From: Marinobacter sp. LV10R510-11A
GTDB taxonomy: Bacteria > Pseudomonadota > Gammaproteobacteria > Pseudomonadales > Oleiphilaceae
Length of the DNA stretch: 64,000 nucleotides
Direction of reading: 5' to 3'
Assembly (NCBI RefSeq): GCF_900215155.1
Contig: NZ_LT907980.1
Location: 2,170,001-2,234,000 of the forward strand
Part shown: positions 8,706 to 18,155 of the stretch, piece after piece
Numbering within the stretch: position 1 is the stretch's first letter
How the letters are laid out: every line of letters begins with the position of its first letter
Notes under the pieces: model-generated
Told to the model about the DNA's origin: nothing
What the model saw: the letters and a program-made list of their open reading frames with translations, nothing else
Database searches by the model: none
Made by a program: the position numbers and the translations under genes

Positions 8706-10886
8706 TCAGGCGGCCGCTAGGCGACCCCTGCGCTGGCGCTGCATCAAGAACACGATCGCGGCAAGCGCGATACCTGCCAGGTCGGATACAAAGCCGCCTG
8801 CAATCATCAACAACGCAGCACCAATCAGTAGCAAACGAGCCACCCAAGAGGCCGACACATTGCCAAACCAGCCCAGCACACCGCCAGACAGCATGTACAC
8901 ACCAAACAATGCGGTAACCAGTGCACGGGCAATATCAAACCACCCAGCTTCCATCAACAGCGCGCCGTTGTAGAAGAACATGAAGGGCACGATGAACGCT
9001 GCAATGCCAATCCGGAAGGATGCAACAGAGGTTTCCATGGCCTTGGCACCGGAAATCGCAGCGGCCGCATAGGAAGCCAGCGCAACCGGCGGAGTAATAG
9101 CAGAGACAACCGCAAAGTAGAACACGAAGAAATGCGCCGTCAGCGGGTCAATCCCCAACTGCACAAGCCCCGGCGCCACCACAGAAGCGGCAACCGCGTA
9201 TGCCGCCGTTGTCGGCATTCCCATGCCCAGAAGAATGGAGATGAACATAGCGAAGATCAGAGCGAGCAACTGACTCGCCTCTGCCACATCCAGCAGCAAC
9301 ACCGAGAAGCGGGCACCAACGCCGGTCAGGGAAATAACGCCGACAATAACGCCCGCGGCCGCACACACTACAACAATCTGTATTGCCATATAGGAGGCAA
9401 TTTCCAGCGCGTGCAAAATCTGACGAATGCCCATCTTATTCGGTGAGAACCAGCTAACAACCGCCGCCGAAACCATGGCCAACGTACCCGCACGTATTAC
9501 CGAATAGCCCATAAACAGCGACACGACCAGAATGATGATCGGCAAAAATAAGTAGCATTGCTTCACCATCGCTCGCAGCTTTGGCAGCTCGTCTTCGCGC
9601 ATGCCACGCATGCCGGTTTTTGCAGCTTCAAAATCGACCATGAAATAAACGGACGCAAAGTACAGTATCGCGGGGATGATGGCTGCAATGGCAATCTCGG
9701 TATAAGGGATACCGGTAATTTCCGCCATGATGAAGGCGCCTGCCCCCATAATCGGCGGCATGATCTGGCCACCGGTAGACGCCGCCGCTTCCACAGCGCC
9801 GGCCGATTTTTTGCTGTAACCCACCTTTTTCATCAGCGGGATAGTCAGTGACCCGGTGGACACCACATTACCGGCGCTGGTGCCGTTGATCATGCCCATC
9901 AGGCCGGAAGCAAAGATGGATACCTTGGCGGGGCCACCCCGTGAGCGACCGGCTACCGCAAACGCGAAGTTTACGAAATAGTCGCCCACTTTGGATGCCT
10001 GTAAAAACGCTGCAAAAATAATGAACAGAATAATATAAGTAGATGATACCGCTGTGGTGGGCCCAAGAATGCCGGCATCTGTGTAAACCTGGCTAAAGAA
10101 GCGCTGCACAGACAGCCCAGGATAACCAAGAAAGCCCGGCAGATACGGCCCCGCAAATACGTACAACAGAAATATCAACCCAATAATCACCAAAGCCAAG
10201 CCGGCAACCCGGCGGGTAAGCTCCATAATCAGCGCGGTGCCAGCAACCGCAGCGAACGAAATGCCTATAGGTGCGAACGAAGTGCCCGTAGACATGCGCA
10301 TAGAGGTGTTATAAGCCACAAGGAAATACGCGGCGACGGCGATTGAACACACAATCAAAACCAGATCCGGCACACTGAAACGTGAGCGTTCACGCTGATG
10401 GAACCAGCTCACTACAATGCCGGTAGCCGTTGTAGCCAGTAACGGCCAGCCAAAGTGCCAGGTTTCTAGGTTTACGGGAATCCGCAGGGCGCCATTCTGA
10501 ACCATCTGCCAGAACGAAAATGTTTGATACAGCACATAAAAGGCAGGTATGAGCGCAACCGCGCCAATCCATGTTGTCCATCGGTGGCGCACCGAGCCCT
10601 CTTCAGCAGAAACAAACCGAGCCCCGGCAAACAAAACAAAACCCAGAACCAATGTCCCGGCAATGTGCACAATCCGGAACGACCAGGTTTCCAACGGCGC
10701 AATATTCAGCGAATACAGATGGAATGAGGAGTATAGAATTGCAAGCAAAGAAACAAACTTTAGCAGGCCGCCTTTAAACTGCCTGCGGTTTGCTTCTACA
10801 GGCTCTTCATCGACGTCGTGGGCAAGCGCGTGGTCTTCGCCCACCTCCACGTCGGAAAAATCTTTGGGGTGTCGTTCGAGTGTCAT
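8706..10886 (-). CDS. TRAP transporter fused permease (DctQ-DctM, TAXI-associated)
   Basis: 726 residues with ~18 hydrophobic segments. The N-terminal part is the small DctQ-like subunit and the rest the DctM-like large subunit, fused as is typical for TAXI-TRAP systems. DctM signatures include GGPAKVSIFASGLMGMINGTS and GGQIMPPIMGAGAFIMAE, and near the C-terminus MGMPTTAAYAVAA and TPPVALASYAAAAIS. It imports a small organic acid (glutamate or other carboxylates in known members) using a sodium gradient. It follows its receptor gene in the same direction. Confidence 0.92.
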   Translation of the reverse strand: MTLERHPKDFSDVEVGEDHALAHDVDEEPVEANRRQFKGGLLKFVSLLAILYSSFHLYSLNIAPLETWSFRIVHIAGTLVLGFVLFAGARFVSAEEGSVRHRWTTWIGAVALIPAFYVLYQTFSFWQMVQNGALRIPVNLETWHFGWPLLATTATGIVVSWFHQRERSRFSVPDLVLIVCSIAVAAYFLVAYNTSMRMSTGTSFAPIGISFAAVAGTALIMELTRRVAGLALVIIGLIFLLYVFAGPYLPGFLGYPGLSVQRFFSQVYTDAGILGPTTAVSSTYIILFIIFAAFLQASKVGDYFVNFAFAVAGRSRGGPAKVSIFASGLMGMINGTSAGNVVSTGSLTIPLMKKVGYSKKSAGAVEAAASTGGQIMPPIMGAGAFIMAEITGIPYTEIAIAAIIPAILYFASVYFMVDFEAAKTGMRGMREDELPKLRAMVKQCYLFLPIIILVVSLFMGYSVIRAGTLAMVSAAVVSWFSPNKMGIRQILHALEIASYMAIQIVVVCAAAGVIVGVISLTGVGARFSVLLLDVAEASQLLALIFAMFISILLGMGMPTTAAYAVAASVVAPGLVQLGIDPLTAHFFVFYFAVVSAITPPVALASYAAAAISGAKAMETSVASFRIGIAAFIVPFMFFYNGALLMEAGWFDIARALVTALFGVYMLSGGVLGWFGNVSASWVARLLLIGAALLMIAGGFVSDLAGIALAAIVFLMQRQRRGRLAAA

Positions 10887-10936
10887 TGGGGGTCCTGCCA
10901 GCGAATCGGAGCCGGCAAGGTGCCAGCTATTGTACA

Positions 10937-10954
10937 GGGGGCCTTGCGGCCCCC
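10937..10954 (-). promoter_or_regulatory. Intercistronic hairpin between TAXI receptor and permease genes
   Basis: Inverted repeat GGGGGCC-TTGC-GGCCCCC in the 94-base gap after the receptor gene. Similar hairpins in other transporter operons limit read-through or protect the upstream message, so the abundant receptor is made in excess over the permease. That role is inferred from position. Confidence 0.55.
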
Positions 10955-10980
10955 TTATTTAAGCTCTTCAAATCAACAGC

Positions 10981-11958
10981 TTATTTGATCTTGCTTTCTT
11001 CGATTTTGTAACCGTTCTCGTTGAACCAACGAGCCGCACCCGGGTGCCAAGGCAGAACCTTGTTCTTGGTGTAGTTCTCAGGAATGGAGTTACTGGCAGC
11101 CTTGTGGATAGAAACCATTCGGTCGTTTTGCTCCATGGTCAGCTTGGTGATTTCATACACAAAGCTTTCCGGCATATCGCAGTTCACCATGGCAAAGTTC
11201 CACATGGAGACAACACGCGAAGGCTCATCCAGCGACTGATAAGTACTGGCGGGAATAATGAACTCAGAAACAGGGAAGTTATCTGTCACCTTTTTCGCTT
11301 CAGCCTCGGTCATGCCAATGATGTTTACATCGGTCTGAACTTCCAACTGGCTCACGGCTGGAATAGGAATGCCTGCGGCAAAGGCCACAACATCAATCAA
11401 GCCATCCTGAAGCTGACTGCCAAGATCAGACCAGCTGCCGTTACGGCGTTCGAAGTTCACCCCCAAGGTTTCCATCATGCGCGGAAAATAAGTATCGGAC
11501 GTTGAGCCCGCCGGGCCGAAGCCGATGGTGGCACCATCTGGAATATCAGAAATAGAGGTGATACCCGAGCTGCTCAGCGCAGTCACCGAGAAAGGCGTCT
11601 CATACATGGGGAACATGGCGCAAACATTGTCCATTTTCAGGCCTGGGGCAATCGGGCTGTTGCCATCCATAGACTCCTGAGCTGGGCCCATGGTGGTCAG
11701 GCCGAACTTAAGGTCACCGGTGTGCACCAGTGCCATGTTCTGCATCGGGCCGCCTGTAATTTCAGCACCGCCGGAAACACCCAGGCTTTCTGCAACAAAG
11801 TTAGCCCAGCCAGAACCATAGGCGAAGTAGGTACCGCCCTGACTGGCTGTTCCAACAGTAAAGTTATCTGGCCATCCGGCCTTATCCTGGGCAACTACAG
11901 GATTAGCAACAGCAAGAGTAGAGGCGAATGCCGCCGCCATAATGGCTTGGGTTTTCAT
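10981..11958 (-). CDS. TAXI-family TRAP transporter solute receptor
   Basis: 325 residues from the ATG giving MKTQAIMAAAF; an upstream in-frame start at 12129 would cross the promoter described below and is rejected. Signal peptide (~1-24, ending VVAQ), then the TAXI fold: FTVGTASQGGTYFAYGSGWANF and AGSTSDTYFPRMMETLGV. TAXI receptors bind organic acids in the periplasm and deliver them to the fused permease encoded next. Confidence 0.93.
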   Translation of the reverse strand: MKTQAIMAAAFASTLAVANPVVAQDKAGWPDNFTVGTASQGGTYFAYGSGWANFVAESLGVSGGAEITGGPMQNMALVHTGDLKFGLTTMGPAQESMDGNSPIAPGLKMDNVCAMFPMYETPFSVTALSSSGITSISDIPDGATIGFGPAGSTSDTYFPRMMETLGVNFERRNGSWSDLGSQLQDGLIDVVAFAAGIPIPAVSQLEVQTDVNIIGMTEAEAKKVTDNFPVSEFIIPASTYQSLDEPSRVVSMWNFAMVNCDMPESFVYEITKLTMEQNDRMVSIHKAASNSIPENYTKNKVLPWHPGAARWFNENGYKIEESKIK

Positions 11959-12032
11959 AGAGAATGCTCCCTGGTTCATTTTATTTATTGGGTGCTCAAC
12001 GGAGCCCGAGAGGGCTTCGATAGAAAGAAAGC

Positions 12033-12048
12033 AGCAAGGAGCAGGCCA
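12033..12048 (-). promoter_or_regulatory. Sigma-54 (-24/-12) promoter of the TAXI-TRAP operon
   Basis: Read on the minus strand: TGGCCTGCTCCTTGCT, with GG and GC separated by exactly ten bases as sigma-54 requires. It lies ~75 bases upstream of the receptor start codon. Together with the adjacent DctD-like activator this is the expected layout; activator sites would lie further upstream (12.06-12.3 kb) but none is obvious. Confidence 0.75.
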
Positions 12049-12336
12049 GGTTGAAAAAGTGCTTATAAAACAAATACTTTCTAGAAAACTGAAATACAAA
12101 CGCTGAAAAATGGGTACGTTATCACCCATTAATGATGAGCCATGGGTTAAATTCCGCCATAACCGCGGCCAAATACTTAAAAATTGTTTCGTCTTTCAGA
12201 GCGGCCGCTCTTTCGTATTCTAAAGACTTTTCCCGCTATTCTGCCCGATTTTAATGACTTTTAGCGTTAAAGCCCGATTGCTCGGACTTTTTTTGCTTAT
12301 TTGATATTTAGTCTTCAAACCATTAACCTTCGTTCA

Positions 12337-12374
12337 TTGAATACTTGTTCAAAATTTTGAATACACATTCAAAA
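12337..12374 (+). promoter_or_regulatory. Putative BetI operator (double palindrome)
   Basis: Two adjacent inverted repeats, TTGAAT-N4-GTTCAA-like (12337-12352) and TTTTGAAT-ACAC-ATTCAAAA (12355-12374), directly upstream of betI. BetI, a TetR-type repressor, binds such AT-rich dyads and is released by choline. Position and symmetry support this; the exact bases contacted are inferred. Confidence 0.75.
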
Positions 12375-12395
12375 TGAGCGTAACTCGAGGATGGC

Positions 12396-12992
12396 ATGGC
12401 AAGATTAGGGGTGGAGTCCATTCGGCGTCAGCAGCTGATCAACGCAACGTTGAAGGTGATTGAAGAGCACGGCTTTCAGGGCGCCACGATTGGCAAGATC
12501 GCAGGCGCCTCGGAGTTGTCGGTTGGTATTGTCAGCCACTACTTCGGCGGTAAGCAGGGCTTATTGGAGGCAACCATGCGGTATTTGTTGTCGTCCCTGC
12601 AGAACGATGTGAAAACCTCAATGGCCGGGCGCCCTAATGCCCCCCGCGAGTGCCTGATGGCCATCGTGGATGCCAATTTTTCTGGTGTTCAAACCGACGC
12701 CCAGTCTGCCAAAGCCTGGTTGGGTTTCTGGACCCAGGCCATGCACAACCCGGATTTGATGCGGCTGCAGCGAGTCAACGAGCGTCGTCTGCTGTCCAAT
12801 CTGATTTTCTACCTGCGCCAGTTGATGCCAGCCGAGCAGTCTCGTGCAACGGCGCAAACCATCGCCGCGCTGATCGACGGTTTCTGGCTGCGTGCAGCTA
12901 TGAGTGAAGGCCGTATTGAGCCGGATCAGGCGGTTGCCTTGTGCAAAACCTACATCGACCAAGCCATTCACGCGAATAACGGAGCCTCCTAA
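12396..12992 (+). CDS. betI: Choline-responsive repressor BetI
   Basis: 198 residues, TetR family. Helix-turn-helix at ~25-50 ([22 protein letters not shown]) and a C-terminal ligand domain beginning near residue 85. The start [19 protein letters not shown] is characteristic of BetI. Its stop overlaps the betB start (TAATG), so betIB are translationally coupled. It represses the bet genes in the absence of choline and probably its own promoter through the dyads just upstream. Confidence 0.95.
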   Translation: MARLGVESIRRQQLINATLKVIEEHGFQGATIGKIAGASELSVGIVSHYFGGKQGLLEATMRYLLSSLQNDVKTSMAGRPNAPRECLMAIVDANFSGVQTDAQSAKAWLGFWTQAMHNPDLMRLQRVNERRLLSNLIFYLRQLMPAEQSRATAQTIAALIDGFWLRAAMSEGRIEPDQAVALCKTYIDQAIHANNGAS

Positions 12993-14455
12993 TGACGCTG
13001 CCCATCTACCAATCGTTTATCAACGGCCAACCCCTGGCAAACCAAAGCGGTGAGCGGTTCGACGTTGTGAATCCAGCCACCGGCCAAGTGATCTATCAAG
13101 TTGAACAGGCCGATGAATCGATCATGCAGGCCGCCGTTGCCAGCGCCCAGAAAGGTTTTGAGGCTTGGTCTGCCATGACGGGAATGGAGCGCGGGCGCAT
13201 CCTCAACCGGGCCGCCTCCATGCTGCGTGAACAAAACGATGCACTGGCTATGATCGAGGTACGAGATACCGGCAAACCCTGGCAAGAAGCCAATGTGGTG
13301 GATGTCGTAACCGGTGCTGACGCCGTCGAGTATTTTGGTGGCCAAGCGTCCAGCATTGTGGGTGAAAGCCAGCAAGTCGGGCCAGATTTTTTCTATACTC
13401 GCCGGGAACCCCTGGGTGTGTGTGCCGGTATCGGTGCCTGGAACTATCCCTTGCAGATTGCCTGCTGGAAATCAGCACCAGCCTTGGCTTGTGGCAACAG
13501 CATGATCTTTAAACCGTCTGAGGAGACGCCACTGGGGGCCATCAAGCTCGCAGAAATCTACCTAGCCGCAGGCGTGCCGGCAGGTGTGTTTAACGTTGTG
13601 CAGGGTGATTACCGGGTCGGCCAAATGCTGACCTCAGACCCCGCCATCGCCAAGGTGTCTTTTACTGGGGAGGCGAAAACCGGTCGCACCGTGATGGCCG
13701 ATTCTGCACGCACACTCAAGTCCGTCACCATGGAACTCGGGGGCAAGTCGCCGCTGATCATCTTTGACGATACCAATCTGGAACAGGCGGTATCGGCCGC
13801 GATGCTGGGTAACTTCTACACCCAGGGCGAGGTCTGCACCAATGGCACCCGGGTGTTTGTCCAGCGCAAGATCTACGACGCTTTTCTGGCTGAGCTGGTA
13901 GAGCGCACCGAGAACAACATCATTGCTGGTGATCCCGAAAACCCAAACACCAACTTCGGCGCCCTTATCAGCGCAGGCCACCGGGACTTGGTCCTGAAGT
14001 ATATCGACAGCGGTAAAACCGAAGGTGCACGTTTGCTAGCCGGCGGCGCCACGTTACAGCCCGCAGGTTGTGAAAACGGTTACTTTGTGGCCCCCACGGT
14101 GTTCGCCGATTGCACCGACGACATGACCATTGTGCGCGAAGAAGTCTTTGGCCCGGTGATGTCGGTGCTGCCTTTTGATACCGAAGAGGAAGTTGTCCAG
14201 CGCGCCAACGACACCGAGTACGGCCTCGCCGCCGGTATTTTCACGGCGGACATCACCCGTGCTCACCGTGTCATTCATCAACTCGAGGCCGGGATTTGCT
14301 GGATCAACAGCTTTGGCGCCTCGCCCGCCGAAATGCCCGTGGGCGGCTATAAACTCTCAGGGCTTGGTCGTGAGAACGGCCGCGAGGGGCTCGCTCAATA
14401 TACCCAGACTAAATCAGTTTATGTGGGCATGGCTCCTCTTGAGGCGCCGTTCTGA
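12992..14455 (+). CDS. betB: Betaine aldehyde dehydrogenase
   Basis: 487 residues, NAD(P)-dependent aldehyde dehydrogenase that oxidises betaine aldehyde to glycine betaine. Seen: the cofactor segment [20 protein letters not shown] (~148-167), the glutamate motif MELGGKSPL (~250) and the catalytic cysteine in [12 protein letters not shown] (~285), ending with the usual [19 protein letters not shown] tail. Length matches BetB. It sits between betI and betA. Confidence 0.96.
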   Translation: MTLPIYQSFINGQPLANQSGERFDVVNPATGQVIYQVEQADESIMQAAVASAQKGFEAWSAMTGMERGRILNRAASMLREQNDALAMIEVRDTGKPWQEANVVDVVTGADAVEYFGGQASSIVGESQQVGPDFFYTRREPLGVCAGIGAWNYPLQIACWKSAPALACGNSMIFKPSEETPLGAIKLAEIYLAAGVPAGVFNVVQGDYRVGQMLTSDPAIAKVSFTGEAKTGRTVMADSARTLKSVTMELGGKSPLIIFDDTNLEQAVSAAMLGNFYTQGEVCTNGTRVFVQRKIYDAFLAELVERTENNIIAGDPENPNTNFGALISAGHRDLVLKYIDSGKTEGARLLAGGATLQPAGCENGYFVAPTVFADCTDDMTIVREEVFGPVMSVLPFDTEEEVVQRANDTEYGLAAGIFTADITRAHRVIHQLEAGICWINSFGASPAEMPVGGYKLSGLGRENGREGLAQYTQTKSVYVGMAPLEAPF

Positions 14456-14518
14456 TAACGCTATTCAAGCCATCGTCGCTGCGGATTGTTCGTCCGCGTC
14501 CGTGTGAAGGAGACAGTT

Positions 14519-16186
14519 TTGCAGTTTGATCATGAATTTGACTATGTGATCGTCGGTACCGGCTCAGCAGGCTGCGTATTAGCGAATCGTTTGAGTGAGA
14601 ACGAGCAAGACAACGTGCTGGTACTGGAAGCCGGACGCCGGGATAACACCTGGAAGATCCACATGCCAGCGGCGCTGATGTTCAATCTGATGGACGACAA
14701 GTACAACTGGTATTACCACACCGAACCGCAGAAGTTCTTAAACAACCGGAAACTGTACTGGCCTCGGGGCAAAGTCTGGGGCGGCGGTTCAACTCTAAAC
14801 GCCATGGTTTATGTTCGTGGCCACGCCTACGATTATGACCGCTGGCACGACGAGGGCGCGACGGGCTGGCGCTACCAGGATGTGCTGCCATACTTTCAGA
14901 AGGCGGAATGCCGGGAACAGGGCGCAGACGACTATCGCGGCGGTGATGGCCCACTCAATGTGCACACCGGCGACGAGCCGAACCCCTTGTTTGGTGCCTT
15001 CTTAGAAGCGAGCCAGCAGGCGGGGTACCCTTACACCAAGGATATGAACGGCTACCAGCAAGAAGGCGTTGGTGAGATGGACATGACCATCCGCAATGGC
15101 AAACGCTGGAGTGCGGCCCAGGCCTATTTACGGCCAGTACTGGAGCGTCCGAACTTGACCACCGAAACCGGCGCCATGACCACACGCATTCTATTTGATG
15201 GCAACACCGCCGTCGGCGTTGAATACGTTCAAAAAGGCAATACCATCCGGGTGGCAGCCCGCAAGGAAGTGATTGTTAGTGGTGGCGCCATCAACTCGCC
15301 GCAGCTATTAATGCTATCCGGCATTGGCGCAGCAGCCGAGCTGGAAGAACACAACATTCCCGTGGTGGCGGATCGGCCTGGGGTCGGCAAAAATCTGCAA
15401 GACCACCTGGAAATATACGTTCAGCACAAATCGACCCAACCGGTCACGCTCTACAAGTACACCACCCAGCCCGGTAAAACCCTCGCGGGTATGAAGTGGT
15501 TCTTGAACCATAATTGGGGTGCCTGTCGCACCGCGCACCTAGAGGCGGGAGGCTTTATCCGCTCGAAGGCCGGTGTGCAGCACCCGGATATTCAGTTTCA
15601 TTTTCTGCCATCTCAGGTGCTGGACCACGGCCGTAAAGACGCGGAATGCCACGGTTTTCAAGTTCATGTTGGCCCCATGCGGCCCACCAGTCGCGGCTAC
15701 CTGAAGTTGAAATCCGGCAAACCGGGTGACCACCTGATCATTGAGCCCAACTTGCTCAGCACCGAGCAGGATCGCTGGGAAATGCGCGAAAGCATCAAAC
15801 TAACCCGTGAGATTTTTGCCCAATCGGCGTTCGATCCGTTCCGGGGTGAAGAGCTGCGGCCAGGGGCCAAAGCCACCTCCGACGAAGATATTGATGCCTT
15901 CGTGCGTGAATACGCAGACAGCGCCTATCACCCTTCCTGCACCTGCAAGATGGGTGCAGCCGATGACCCCATGGCTGTGGTAGACGAACAGGCCCGGGTT
16001 TATGGTGTTCAGAATTTACGTGTGGTGGATGCCTCTATCATGCCAAGTTTGGTGAGCGGCAACCTGAACGCGCCCACCATTATGCTGGCGGAAAAATGCG
16101 CGGATCACATCCGTGGCCTTGATCCTCTTGCGCCTTCATCTGCCCCCGTGTGGGAGCACCCTGAATGGAAGAACGCACAACGCTAA
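14519..16186 (+). CDS. betA: Choline dehydrogenase (GMC oxidoreductase)
   Basis: 555 residues starting at a TTG at 14519, chosen because AAGGAG lies 6 bases upstream and the protein then begins LQFDHEFDYVIVGTGSAGC, as BetA should; a start at 14486 would add 11 residues without a ribosome-binding site. FAD-binding GTGSAGCVLANRL near the N-terminus, GMC signature with GGGSTLNAMVYVRG, and the C-terminal catalytic segment YHPSCTCKMG. Oxidises choline to betaine aldehyde, usually at the membrane. Confidence 0.95.
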   Translation: MQFDHEFDYVIVGTGSAGCVLANRLSENEQDNVLVLEAGRRDNTWKIHMPAALMFNLMDDKYNWYYHTEPQKFLNNRKLYWPRGKVWGGGSTLNAMVYVRGHAYDYDRWHDEGATGWRYQDVLPYFQKAECREQGADDYRGGDGPLNVHTGDEPNPLFGAFLEASQQAGYPYTKDMNGYQQEGVGEMDMTIRNGKRWSAAQAYLRPVLERPNLTTETGAMTTRILFDGNTAVGVEYVQKGNTIRVAARKEVIVSGGAINSPQLLMLSGIGAAAELEEHNIPVVADRPGVGKNLQDHLEIYVQHKSTQPVTLYKYTTQPGKTLAGMKWFLNHNWGACRTAHLEAGGFIRSKAGVQHPDIQFHFLPSQVLDHGRKDAECHGFQVHVGPMRPTSRGYLKLKSGKPGDHLIIEPNLLSTEQDRWEMRESIKLTREIFAQSAFDPFRGEELRPGAKATSDEDIDAFVREYADSAYHPSCTCKMGAADDPMAVVDEQARVYGVQNLRVVDASIMPSLVSGNLNAPTIMLAEKCADHIRGLDPLAPSSAPVWEHPEWKNAQR

Positions 16187-16221
16187 CGCTGTGACCGATA
16201 ACCTAAAAAGGAGAACAACCA

Positions 16222-17151
16222 ATGAAAAAACTTATTCTGGCCTGTGCTGGCCTTGCGATCAGTGGCGCCGCAGTGGCTGCGCCGAACACCGAATGTAAAA
16301 CCGTCCGCTTTTCCGATGTTGGCTGGACCGACATCACCGCCACCACCGCGCTGGCCTCCGAAGTGCTGGAAGGCATGGGCTATGAGCCAACAGCGAAAGT
16401 GCTGTCAGTACCCGTTACCTACCGGTCGCTTCAGAACAAAGACCTTGACGTGTTCCTGGGCAACTGGATGCCCACCATGGAAGGCGACGTGCGCTCTTAC
16501 CTGGAAAGCGGTGATGTTGAAACCGTTGTCACAAACCTAGAAGGCGCCAAATACACCTTGGCCGTACCGCAGTATGTGTACGACGCAGGCGTGACCAGTT
16601 TTGCCGACATCGCCAAGCACAGCGATAAGTTTAATGGCCGCATTTATGGCATCGAGCCAGGCAACGATGGCAACCGCCTGATTCTCGACATGGTCGATCA
16701 GAACGCTTTCGGCCTGGGTGGCTTCCGAGTCGTAGAGTCCAGCGAAGCTGGCATGCTGTCGCAAGTTGGCCGCGCAACCCGTCGTGATGAGTGGGTGGTT
16801 TTCCTGGCGTGGGAACCGCACCCAATGAACGCCAATCATAATCTGGCCTATCTCGAGGGTGGTGATGACTTCTTTGGCCCCAACTACGGCGGCGCAACGG
16901 TGCACACCAATGTGCGCAAAAACTACCTTAACGAATGCCCGAACGTGGGCGCACTGCTGAAAAACATGACGTTCTCGCTGGCCATGGAAAACGAAGTGAT
17001 GGGCGCCATCCTGAACGACGGCGAAGAGCCACGGGACGCTGCGCACACTTGGCTGGCCAACAACCCATCGGTACTGGACGGCTGGCTGAAGGGTGTCACA
17101 ACCCTGAACGGCGATGCAGCACTGCCTGCAGTTAAGGCATCCCTTAAGTAA
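16222..17151 (+). CDS. choX: Choline ABC transporter, periplasmic choline-binding protein
   Basis: 309 residues, signal peptide 1-20 (MKKLILACAGLAISGAAVAA) and an OpuAC/ProX fold. The segments TECKTVRFSDVGWTDI and VFLGNWMPTME match ChoX, which binds choline with aromatic residues in its cleft. A clear AAGGAG lies upstream. The gene is followed by a hairpin and then choW, so binding protein may be overproduced relative to permease. Confidence 0.93.
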   Translation: MKKLILACAGLAISGAAVAAPNTECKTVRFSDVGWTDITATTALASEVLEGMGYEPTAKVLSVPVTYRSLQNKDLDVFLGNWMPTMEGDVRSYLESGDVETVVTNLEGAKYTLAVPQYVYDAGVTSFADIAKHSDKFNGRIYGIEPGNDGNRLILDMVDQNAFGLGGFRVVESSEAGMLSQVGRATRRDEWVVFLAWEPHPMNANHNLAYLEGGDDFFGPNYGGATVHTNVRKNYLNECPNVGALLKNMTFSLAMENEVMGAILNDGEEPRDAAHTWLANNPSVLDGWLKGVTTLNGDAALPAVKASLK

Positions 17152-17172
17152 CAGTAAAAGTAGTACTGAAAA

Positions 17173-17194
17173 TGGTACTTGAATGGTACTTGAA
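17173..17194 (+). repeat. Tandem 11-base repeat between choX and choW
   Basis: TGGTACTTGAA occurs twice head to tail, flanked by partial copies (AGTACT before, GAGTACC after) that make an imperfect dyad. It lies 22 bases after choX, in untranslated sequence. It could be a protein-binding site or a replication-slippage product; nothing decides between them. Confidence 0.6.
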
Positions 17195-17207
17195 AGAGTA
17201 CCTTGCG

Positions 17208-17242
17208 GGCGCTCTGAGCTGACCGGTTCAGAGCGCCTGTTT
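17208..17242 (+). terminator. Intra-operon terminator or attenuator after choX
   Basis: Perfect 10-base stem GGCGCTCTGA / TCAGAGCGCC with a 10-base loop, followed by TGTTT. It stands in the 155-base gap between choX and choW, so it probably reduces read-through into the permease and ATPase genes. Confidence 0.75.
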
Positions 17243-17306
17243 ATAGTAACGAACACCTCCCATTTCTGGTGCAGGCCTTGGCCTGCACCCAACAAGACTA
17301 AACGCC

Positions 17307-18155
17307 ATGAGCTGGATAACTGAGCATCAACTGCCTTTCGGCGAATTCGTAGAAGACATTGTTGATTTTCTAGTCGTCAATTTCAGCGGCTTTTTTGACG
17401 CCGTTTCCGAAACCCTGAGAGCTATGATCCACGGCCTGACCGACGGCCTGTTATGGATACCGCCCGGCGTCCTGGTAGTGCTTTTAACCGTGGCGGCGCA
17501 TCTTCGTCATCGCCGCTGGGGATTAACCGCCTTCACCGCTTTCAGCTTTATGCTGATTTGGAACATTGGATACTGGGAAGACACCATGGCGACTCTGTCG
17601 CTGGTGTTGTACGCCACCATGCTGTGTGTGTTGATCGGCATTCCCCTGGGCATTTATGCCGCCCATAGCCGTTGGCTATACAAATTTCTGCAACCGGTGC
17701 TGGACCTGATGCAGACCATCCCACCCTTTGTTTATCTGATCCCAACGCTGACATTATTCGGCCTGGGGGTGGTCCCCGGTGTGATCTCCACCGTGATCTT
17801 CGCCATTGCTGCCCCAGTGCGGCTGACGCACTTGGGCATCTCCCAAGTGCCGAAAGAATTGGTTGAAGCAGGCAAGGCCTTTGGCTGCACCAACCGACAA
17901 CTGCTGTTCAAGGTTGAGCTGCCCGCCGCCATGAGTTCCATCGGGGCCGGCATTACCCAGTGCATCATGCTATCGCTCTCGATGGTTGTTATTGCCGCCT
18001 TGGTTGGCGCAGATGGTCTAGGTGTGCCGGTGGTTAGAGCCTTGAATACGGTCGATATCGGCAAAGGTTTTGAAGCCGGTTTGGCAATTGTATTACTAGC
18101 CATCTGGATGGACCGGTTCTTCCGCCAAAGTGATGCTAAGGAGACGTCGTCATGA
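17307..18155 (+). CDS. choW: Choline ABC transporter permease
   Basis: 282 residues, ~6-7 membrane segments, ProW/OpuAB family. The binding-protein-dependent transport motif is visible as EAGKAFGCTNRQLLFKVELP (EAA loop, ~residues 190-209). The segment PPFVYLIPTLTLFGLG is typical of the quaternary-amine permeases. Its stop overlaps the choV start by 4 bases (ATGA). Confidence 0.94.
   Translation: MSWITEHQLPFGEFVEDIVDFLVVNFSGFFDAVSETLRAMIHGLTDGLLWIPPGVLVVLLTVAAHLRHRRWGLTAFTAFSFMLIWNIGYWEDTMATLSLVLYATMLCVLIGIPLGIYAAHSRWLYKFLQPVLDLMQTIPPFVYLIPTLTLFGLGVVPGVISTVIFAIAAPVRLTHLGISQVPKELVEAGKAFGCTNRQLLFKVELPAAMSSIGAGITQCIMLSLSMVVIAALVGADGLGVPVVRALNTVDIGKGFEAGLAIVLLAIWMDRFFRQSDAKETSS

Noticed and set aside
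17208..17242. Hairpin between choX and choW as an operon end
   Set aside because: choW and choV belong to the same transporter and continue in the same direction without an obvious new promoter, so partial termination is more likely than a true end.
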